A DNA stretch of 23,946 nt from Dactylosporangium sp. AC04546 (GTDB lineage Bacteria; Actinomycetota; Actinomycetes; Mycobacteriales; Micromonosporaceae), in contig NZ_JAHYSG010000156.1 in the NCBI RefSeq assembly GCF_022095675.1, forward strand, positions 1 through 23,946. The letters run 5' to 3'. This document shows, piece by piece, positions 6,331-12,107 of the stretch. Numbering within the stretch: position 1 is the stretch's first letter; the number at the start of each line of letters is the position of its first letter. The translations under genes were made by a program, and so were the position numbers. The notes under the pieces are model-generated. The model was given only the letters and a program-made list of their open reading frames with translations, had not been told where the DNA came from and made no database searches.

Positions 6331-9012
6331 TCATTCGAGGCTCCGGCGCCACCGCGCGAGGACCGTCAGCGCCAGTCCGCCCGCCAGCATCAGCAGGCCG
6401 CCGAGCGCGATGCTGCTGATCGGCTCGCCGGTGACGGCGAGGGACCCGGAGCCGCCCGACGAGCTCGAGCCGCCGCCGGAGCCGCCGGTGTCGACCGCGT
6501 GGTCGGTGGACACCGCGACGGCCAGGTTCAGGTAGCGCGGCTGGCCGTTGCTGTCGACCCCGGACGCGACCAGGGTGTGCGCGCCGCTGAGGCCGGCCGG
6601 CACCGTCACCGGCACGCTGAACGCCCCGGCACCGTCGGTCGTCGTGGTGGCCAGCACCGTCGGCGTCGAGTACAGCGCCACCTTGATCGTGGTGTTCGGC
6701 GCGAACCCGGTGCCGCTGATGGTGATCTGCTCGCCCGGCGCCACGGCGGAGCCCGACGAACTGTCGACCGTCCCGCTGGCCGGCGGCACCTCGGCCGGCA
6801 CCGTGACCGCCGCCGGCATCGCCGTCGCCGCCGGCGTCGACCAGTCCGAGTCGCGGCCGTAGAGGCCGAGCGCCCGCACCGCCACCGAGTACGTCACGCC
6901 CGCCACCAGGCCGGTGATCGTGCACGACGTGCCGGTACCGTCGGTGGTCTCGCAGCTCTGCGTCGCCCCGCCCGGCGCGGTCGCGGTCGCCTTGAACCTC
7001 TTCACCCCGGAGCCGGCCGGCCCCGCGGTCCAGCTCACCGCGATCGCCTCGACCTTCGCGGTGGCGGCGACCCCGGCCGGCGCGGCGGGCGCGACGCTCG
7101 GCGCGACCTTCGCGGCGCTGACCCAGTCGGAGTCGCCGCTGGTCCCGACGCCGTCGGCGCGGACGCGCACGGTGTACTCGGTGCCGTTGGCCAGCCCGGA
7201 GATCGTGCACGCGTGGACGGTGTCGTCGACGGCGCCGCAGTTCTTGGCCGGGTCCTCCACGGTCTCGACCGTGTATCCGGCCAGGCCGCTGCCGACGTTG
7301 CCCGGCGCCACCCACTCGACGGCCAGCTCGCTGTCGCCGGCGCTCACCTGCAGGCCGGTCGGCTCGCCGGGCGGGCCGGCGGCCACGGCCGGCGTCGACG
7401 CCGCGCTCGGCGCCGAGTCGCCGCTGGTGCCGTTGCCCTCGGCGACGACCGTGAACGTGTAGCCGGCGCCGCCGGCGGTGAGCCCGTCGATCTCGCAGTA
7501 GGTGCTGCCGCCGTCGGTGGTGTCGCAGGTCTTCGTCGCGTCCTCGACGGACGTCGCGACGTACCGCTTGACGCCGCCGCGCGTCTCCGCCGGTGCGGTC
7601 CAGCTGACCCGCAGCGTGTGGGCCGCGACGGCGGTGGCCGTCACGTCGGTCGGCGCGTCGGGCGGCCCGACCTTCACCGCCGCGGACGGGTCGCTCAGCG
7701 CCGAGTCGCCGACCAGCCCCTTGCCGATCGCCTGGACCTGGAAGGTGTACCCCGTGTCGGCGGCCAGGTCGGCGATGTCGCACGACGTGGCGGTACCGCC
7801 GGTGGTCTGGCACGTCTTCGCGCCGTCCTCCGGGGACGTGACGACGAAGTGGTCGATGGCGCCGGCCGGGCTCGCGGGTGCGGTCCAGTGGACGGTGAGC
7901 GTGGTCGGGGTCTTGCCGGTGGCGTGCACGCCGGTCGGCGTGGCCGGCGGCCCGGGCACGACGGCACCGGACGTCGCCGGCTCCGAGGGCTCGCTGGAGT
8001 CGGCGCTGCCGTAGGCGACGACCTGCACCGTGTAGGAGGTGCCCGGCGTCAGGCCGGCGATGTCACAGGCAAGATCGGCAGCGGTACCACCGAGGCAGCT
8101 CGCGGCCGCGACGTTGTCCGGGTCGTAGGCGGTGGCGGTGTAGTGGTCGACGGCCGTACCGTCGTGCGACCAGGACACCTGGATGCCGCTGTTGACCGGG
8201 ACGGCCGTCACGTTGCTCGGCGCGGCCGGCGTGGAGAGGATGCCCACGCCCGGCGTCGGCGACGCGGACGGCAGGGCGTCGGCCGCCGCGCTGGGCGAGG
8301 CACTCGCCCCTGCGGATCCGGAGGGGCCCGCCGACGGATCCGTGGCCGGGTCACCCGGGTCACCCGGGACCTCGGTGAGCGTCACCGCGCTCGGCGCGTC
8401 GGTGTCCTTGCCGGCGCCGCGCTTGTTCGTGCCGAGGGGGTCGTCGCTGACCACCTTGACGCGCTTCGTGCCGGCGGCGCCGGTGCGGTTCCCGGTGGCG
8501 TCGCCGGTCTTGGTCGTCGCACCGGGCCGCCGGGACGGGGACGCGCTGCCACCGGGCGAGGCGCTCGCGGACCCGGAGGCACTGGCGGACTCCGACGCGC
8601 TGGCGGAGCCGGACGGGCCGGCGGCGTCGTCGGCGTCGGCCGAGTCGCTTGCTCCTCCCGCCGAGCCCGAAGCGCCGCCCGAAGCCCCGCTCGACGCCCC
8701 AGCTGAGGCACCGCCCGCGGTCCCCGCAGACCCGCCCGAAGCTCCGGCCGACGAGCCGCCGGACGTCGCGGCGGCCGAGTCGGCTGGAGCGCCCGGGCTC
8801 GTGCCGTTCGTCGTGACCGCCGGTGCCGGTGAGCCCTCCTCGGCACCGCCGCTCTCCCTGGCCGTCACGCCGCCCAGGCCCGCGAACGCGGACCCCGCCG
8901 TGGTGCCGAAGACGACGAACCCCGCCGTCGCCAGGGCGAGGCCGGCCTTCACGGTCCGGCCCCCTACCTGGCGGCGCGCGGCGCCCGGCGTCGGCCTGGT
9001 TTGCGCTGGCAT
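6331..9012 (-). CDS. LAXTG-anchored surface protein with five fibronectin type III domains
   Basis: This is an 893-residue exported protein. The ATG at 9012 is preferred over the one at 9027 because GGGGGA (9017-9022) lies 4 nt upstream. A basic N-terminus and hydrophobic AGLALATAGFVVFGTTAG with an AFA-type cleavage site form the signal peptide. A Ser/Ala/Gly low-complexity stalk spans about 45-250 (SASASESASASGSASAS). Five FnIII domains of about 95 residues follow (about 260, 354, 449, 546 and 642 onward). Each carries a CX9C pair. A final beta-rich domain at about 744-836 contains a TIG/IPT-like ITISGTGFAPNTTIKV stretch. The C-terminus has LAVTG (858-862), a hydrophobic helix and RWRRSLE, the signal for class E sortase, so the protein is probably covalently linked to the cell wall. 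No catalytic domain is seen; adhesion or a matrix role is inferred. Confidence 0.92.
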   Translation of the reverse strand: MPAQTRPTPGAARRQVGGRTVKAGLALATAGFVVFGTTAGSAFAGLGGVTARESGGAEEGSPAPAVTTNGTSPGAPADSAAATSGGSSAGASGGSAGTAGGASAGASSGASGGASGSAGGASDSADADDAAGPSGSASASESASASGSASASPGGSASPSRRPGATTKTGDATGNRTGAAGTKRVKVVSDDPLGTNKRGAGKDTDAPSAVTLTEVPGDPGDPATDPSAGPSGSAGASASPSAAADALPSASPTPGVGILSTPAAPSNVTAVPVNSGIQVSWSHDGTAVDHYTATAYDPDNVAAASCLGGTAADLACDIAGLTPGTSYTVQVVAYGSADSSEPSEPATSGAVVPGPPATPTGVHATGKTPTTLTVHWTAPASPAGAIDHFVVTSPEDGAKTCQTTGGTATSCDIADLAADTGYTFQVQAIGKGLVGDSALSDPSAAVKVGPPDAPTDVTATAVAAHTLRVSWTAPAETRGGVKRYVATSVEDATKTCDTTDGGSTYCEIDGLTAGGAGYTFTVVAEGNGTSGDSAPSAASTPAVAAGPPGEPTGLQVSAGDSELAVEWVAPGNVGSGLAGYTVETVEDPAKNCGAVDDTVHACTISGLANGTEYTVRVRADGVGTSGDSDWVSAAKVAPSVAPAAPAGVAATAKVEAIAVSWTAGPAGSGVKRFKATATAPGGATQSCETTDGTGTSCTITGLVAGVTYSVAVRALGLYGRDSDWSTPAATAMPAAVTVPAEVPPASGTVDSSSGSAVAPGEQITISGTGFAPNTTIKVALYSTPTVLATTTTDGAGAFSVPVTVPAGLSGAHTLVASGVDSNGQPRYLNLAVAVSTDHAVDTGGSGGGSSSSGGSGSLAVTGEPISSIALGGLLMLAGGLALTVLARWRRSLE

Positions 9013-9067
9013 TCCGTCCCCCGTCATGCGTCACCGTCGCGTCCAGGAAGACGCGAACACGCTTCGC

Positions 9068-9073
9068 AATCTA
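9068..9073 (-). promoter_or_regulatory. Possible -10 TAGATT of the surface protein gene
   Basis: TAGATT on the minus strand lies 55 nt before the chosen ATG at 9012. It leaves a leader of about 48 nt that includes the GGGGGA ribosome-binding site. TTGCCG further upstream is a possible -35, but the 22-nt spacing is long. Confidence 0.3.
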
Positions 9074-9155
9074 GTCACTACAGAGAGTGGTCAGACGGCA
9101 AACGGGCAGAATGGATCGTGCACCGCTCGTTGCGAGTCCCGAACGGCTGACGGGG

Positions 9156-9533
9156 CTACCCCACCCAGGCGATGCCCTCCACCTCGACCCGGATGTCGCC
9201 GCGGCCGAAGTCGACGACGATCGTGGTGCGGGCCGGGGGCGCGGCGCCCCACCGGCGGGCGTAGATCTCGTTGAACGGCCCGAACAGCGTGGCGTTGGTC
9301 AGGAAGGCGCCGACCTTGACCAGCTGGTCGGGGCGGGCGCCCGCCGCGGCGAGCACGGCCTCGACGTTGTCCAGCACCAGGTTCACCTCGTCGGCGAACT
9401 CGCCGAGGTGGATCGAGCCGTCGGGCCGGCTGGCGACCTGGCCGGAGACGAAGACGAACCCACCCGCCTTCGTGGCGGGCGACAGCGGCACGGCGACGGG
9501 GGCGAAGGACGCGGGATGGAAACGTTCGATCAT
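9156..9533 (-). CDS. RidA/YjgF family enamine/imine deaminase-like protein
   Basis: This 125-residue protein has the typical RidA length. VFVSGQVASRPDGSIHLGEF (residues 27-46), NVEAVLAAAGARPDQLVKVGAFLTN and the C-terminal PARTTIVVDF (100-109) follow the family consensus. Arg102 of PARTT occupies the position of the catalytic Arg105 of E. coli RidA. The protein is therefore expected to be competent to hydrolyse reactive enamine/imine intermediates made by PLP enzymes. The ATG (9531-9533) overlaps the TGA of the MFS gene (9530-9532) as ATGA, so it is translated as part of the decarboxylase-MFS-RidA unit. That context suggests a role in clearing reactive products of the upstream PLP decarboxylase. 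Confidence 0.92.
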   Translation of the reverse strand: MIERFHPASFAPVAVPLSPATKAGGFVFVSGQVASRPDGSIHLGEFADEVNLVLDNVEAVLAAAGARPDQLVKVGAFLTNATLFGPFNEIYARRWGAAPPARTTIVVDFGRGDIRVEVEGIAWVG

Positions 9534-10789
9534 GCCGACATGGAACCACATGCTCGAAGCGTGCCGAGGTCGTCCGTCGGCAGCCCGCGGCCGGCGCGCA
9601 CCAGTGCCAGCAGGGCGACCGTGGCGAGGACCGCGGCGCCGGTACCGGCGGCCAGCCCGATCGCCGGGGCCGCCACGAGCACCGGCAGGACGCGGACGGC
9701 GATCGCGCCGCCCAGCGCCCGGGTCGACGCCGACCAGGCCAGGACCGTGGTGACCGTGCCGGGGCGGGCGTCGCGGGCCATCCGGGCGTCCATCCCGCCC
9801 TCGAACGCGGTCATGCTCAGCCCGGCCAGGAACTGGGCGAGGAACAGGCCGGCGACGTGGGACGGGGCGAGCAGCCAGCCCGCCAGCATGCCCACGCCCC
9901 ACAGCGGCCAGATGACGGCGGGGGAGCGGCGCAGCCGGTCGGCGAGGTCGACGGCGGACGACGACAGCAGGCAGCCGGCGCTGAACGCCGCCGCGGCCCC
10001 CGCGACCGCGTGCTGGCCGTGCAGCTCGCTGGCCAGTGCCACCGACAGCAGCGTCGGGCCGGACGCGACCAGCATCACCAGGCCGCCGCCGGCCAGGACG
10101 GGCAGCGGCAGGCGGGCGCGGCGCCGCTCGCGCGTCCGTTCGAGCCGCGTCCCGCCGGTGAGGACCTCCCCACCGGTGGGCGACGCGGCGGTGCGGGCCC
10201 GCCGTGCGGTGAGGACCGTCGGGAGCAGGCTCAGGCCGTACAGCAGGAAAACGCCGATCATGGCACTCCCGTGCAGCGGCAGGAGGGCCGCCACCCCGGC
10301 GCCGGCGGCCTCCACGGCGGCGATCGACAGCGCGTAGCGGGTCATCGCCCGGGGCCGCGCGTCGACCGCCGCGACCTCCGCCCGCATCGCCGCGAACCCG
10401 GCGTACGCCGCGATGTGCATGACGGTGACGCCGGCGGCGACGAGCCACGCGTGGAACCCGGCGAGCAGCGCCACCAGCGTGGCCACGCGCAGGGTCGCCT
10501 CGGTGCCGGCGGCGAGGTACAGCAGCGTCCGCCCGTTGAGGCGGCGCGCCAGCCGGCCGGTGACCGGCGCGGACAGCACGACGCCGAGCAGCATCGCCGA
10601 GTTGAACAGGCCGGCCATCGCCAGCCCGCCGCGCTGGGTCGCGACGAGGTTGAACACGGTCCAGCCCAGCGACAGGCCGAACGAGTCGACGAGGCCCGAC
10701 ACGAGCAGCTCCCGCAGGCGGCCGGCGCGACGCCGGCCGCCCGGGAACTGGCTGCGGTGCTGCGGCGCCGACCCGGCGGCCGCCGCCAT
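9530..10789 (-). CDS. MFS transporter
   Basis: This 419-residue integral membrane protein has about 12 hydrophobic segments, separated by a basic central loop (about 215-245, TRLERTRERRRARLPLP). The first half contains GLFNSAMLLGVVLSAPVTGR followed by LARRLNGRTLLYLAAG, the loop 2-3 region typical of the major facilitator superfamily (G..L..R..GRR-like). Its ATG (10787-10789) shares a base with the TAA of the decarboxylase gene (10789-10791), giving TAATG. Its stop overlaps the RidA start. This tight coupling suggests that it moves the product, or less likely the substrate, of the decarboxylase, for example export of a diamine. Substrate and direction are inference; MFS sequence alone does not reveal them. 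Confidence 0.88.
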   Translation of the reverse strand: MAAAAGSAPQHRSQFPGGRRRAGRLRELLVSGLVDSFGLSLGWTVFNLVATQRGGLAMAGLFNSAMLLGVVLSAPVTGRLARRLNGRTLLYLAAGTEATLRVATLVALLAGFHAWLVAAGVTVMHIAAYAGFAAMRAEVAAVDARPRAMTRYALSIAAVEAAGAGVAALLPLHGSAMIGVFLLYGLSLLPTVLTARRARTAASPTGGEVLTGGTRLERTRERRRARLPLPVLAGGGLVMLVASGPTLLSVALASELHGQHAVAGAAAAFSAGCLLSSSAVDLADRLRRSPAVIWPLWGVGMLAGWLLAPSHVAGLFLAQFLAGLSMTAFEGGMDARMARDARPGTVTTVLAWSASTRALGGAIAVRVLPVLVAAPAIGLAAGTGAAVLATVALLALVRAGRGLPTDDLGTLRACGSMSA

Positions 10790-12012
10790 TACGGCGTGAC
10801 CTGCCGCGCGGCGGGGACGTGCGCGTGCGGGCCGCCGACGAACACCGGCTCCGGCGGCGCGAAGCCGTTGAAGTGCGACGCGTAGCTCAGCGTGTAGGCG
10901 CCGGCCGAGCCGATGTACAGCCGGTCGCCGACCTCGATCGTCGAGGGCAGGTTCACGCCGTAGAACATGGTGTCGGAGCTGTCGCAGGACGGTCCGGTCA
11001 CGGTGAACGGCAGGTGCGGTACCAGCGCGTGGTCGGTGCGCGACGTCCACAGCGGGAAGCGCCACTGCTGGACCGTCTGCTGGGTCTCCATCATGCCGTT
11101 GTAGGCGCCGATGTCGACGTACAGCCAGTTCTCGCCGGCCCGTACCTCGCGCCCCAGCACGCTCGTGACCATCACGGCGCTCTCGGCCACCAGGTGTCGG
11201 CCCGGCTCGGCGGCCAGCAGCGCGGGGCGGTACGGCAGCAGCTCCTCCAGCGCCGCGGTCACGGTGTCGGCGATCTGCGCCAGCGACGGGACCCGTTCGA
11301 CGTACCGCGCCGGGAAGCCGCCGCCGAGGTCGAGCATCTCCAGGTGTACGCCATCCTCCTCGAGCGTCGTCATGAGCCGGCCGACCGAGGTGACGGCCTG
11401 CCGCCACGCGGTCGTGGTCGAGCACTGCGACCCGACGTGGAAGGTCACGCCGTACGGGCGCAGGCCGAGCTCCCGCGCGAGGAGCATGAGCGCCCGGGCC
11501 TCGTGGGCCTCGGCGCCGAACTTGCGCGACAGCGGGAACAGGCTGGTCGAGTCGTCGACCCGCAGCCGGATGTAGACGGCGGCGCCCGGCGCGTACTGGG
11601 CCAGCTTGTGCAGCTCGCCCTCGGAGTCGAAGCCGAACCGCCACAGGCCGGCCCGGCGCGCCTCGGCGATCGCGGCCGGCGGCTTGATCGGGTTGCTGTA
11701 CAGCACCTCGGCCGGGTCGACGCCGATCTCCTGGAGCATCCGCAGCTCGCCGATCGACGCCACCTCGAAGCTCGACCCGAGCGCGGCCAGGGTGCCCAGC
11801 ACGTCCTCGGCCGAGTTGCACTTCATCGCGTAGAACGTCGAGACGCCGGGGATGGCGGCGGTGAAGGCCGTGTACCGCTCGGCGACCGTGGTGAGGTCCA
11901 CGGCGAGGAACGGCGTCGGCGCGTCGAGCGCGTCCAGGGCCCGGGGCTTGAGCGCGGCGGGCCAGTGGGCGGGCAGGTCCAGGCGCGCCTGGTCGGCGAC
12001 GACAGCCGTCAT
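10789..12012 (-). CDS. Fold-type III PLP decarboxylase (ornithine/lysine/DAP decarboxylase family)
   Basis: This is a 407-residue alanine-racemase-fold decarboxylase. The PLP Schiff-base lysine is Lys64 in FYAMKCNS. FHVGSQ (191-196), the phosphate-binding GGGFP (230-234) and EPGRH (269-273) follow. GPSCDSSD (340-347) carries the catalytic Cys343 of the ornithine/lysine decarboxylase branch, and GAYT (371-374) holds the conserved Tyr. Where eukaryotic ODC has its substrate-binding Asp in VNDGVYG, this protein has VDIGAYNGMMET, resembling a bacterial variant I recall, so the exact amino acid is uncertain (ornithine, lysine or a related amino acid). The start is ATG 12010-12012, with GGAG about 9 nt upstream. 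It heads a three-gene coupled unit with an MFS transporter and RidA. Likely product: a polyamine such as putrescine or cadaverine. Confidence 0.9.
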   Translation of the reverse strand: MTAVVADQARLDLPAHWPAALKPRALDALDAPTPFLAVDLTTVAERYTAFTAAIPGVSTFYAMKCNSAEDVLGTLAALGSSFEVASIGELRMLQEIGVDPAEVLYSNPIKPPAAIAEARRAGLWRFGFDSEGELHKLAQYAPGAAVYIRLRVDDSTSLFPLSRKFGAEAHEARALMLLARELGLRPYGVTFHVGSQCSTTTAWRQAVTSVGRLMTTLEEDGVHLEMLDLGGGFPARYVERVPSLAQIADTVTAALEELLPYRPALLAAEPGRHLVAESAVMVTSVLGREVRAGENWLYVDIGAYNGMMETQQTVQQWRFPLWTSRTDHALVPHLPFTVTGPSCDSSDTMFYGVNLPSTIEVGDRLYIGSAGAYTLSYASHFNGFAPPEPVFVGGPHAHVPAARQVTP

Positions 12013-12050
12013 CGAGCGGACTCCGTTCTGCGGGAAGCATGTGCCTTCAT
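12009..12050 (-). CDS. Possible 13-residue leader ORF overlapping the decarboxylase start
   Basis: An ATG at 12050 opens 13 codons (MKAHASRRTESAR). Its TGA is formed inside the ATGA that includes the decarboxylase start codon. Three of 13 codons are Arg, including AGA and CGA, which are rare in GC-rich actinobacteria. No Shine-Dalgarno sequence precedes the ATG, and a GC-rich hairpin ends 1 nt before it, so translation is unproven. The overlap geometry and position before an amino-acid decarboxylase are why it is listed; chance occurrence is quite possible. Confidence 0.25.
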   Translation of the reverse strand: MKAHASRRTESAR

Positions 12051-12051
12051 G

Positions 12052-12087
12052 ACGGTGGCGGCGCCGGGTTGGCGGCGCCGTCACCGT
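12052..12087 (-). terminator. GC-rich hairpin between the GGDEF-EAL gene and the decarboxylase gene
   Basis: ACGGTGGCGGCGCC (12052-12065) and GGCGCCGTCACCGT (12074-12087) pair at 13 of 14 positions around an 8-nt loop. The hairpin begins 20 nt after the stop of the GGDEF-EAL gene and ends about 40 nt before the decarboxylase ATG. It most simply terminates the upstream transcript (no T-tract), but it could also be a leader structure of the decarboxylase mRNA. Confidence 0.6.
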
Positions 12088-12107
12088 TGCGTTGCGGGAC
12101 GGTTCGG

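Noticed and set aside
8560..8760. Possible tandem DNA repeat in the surface protein gene
   Set aside because: The repetition comes from codons of a Ser/Ala/Gly stalk. No fixed period is visible at the DNA level.
8183..9274. 363-codon plus-strand frame rich in Pro/Ala
   Set aside because: It is antisense to the Ser/Ala/Gly stalk and signal peptide of the surface protein. The composition simply mirrors that low-complexity stretch.
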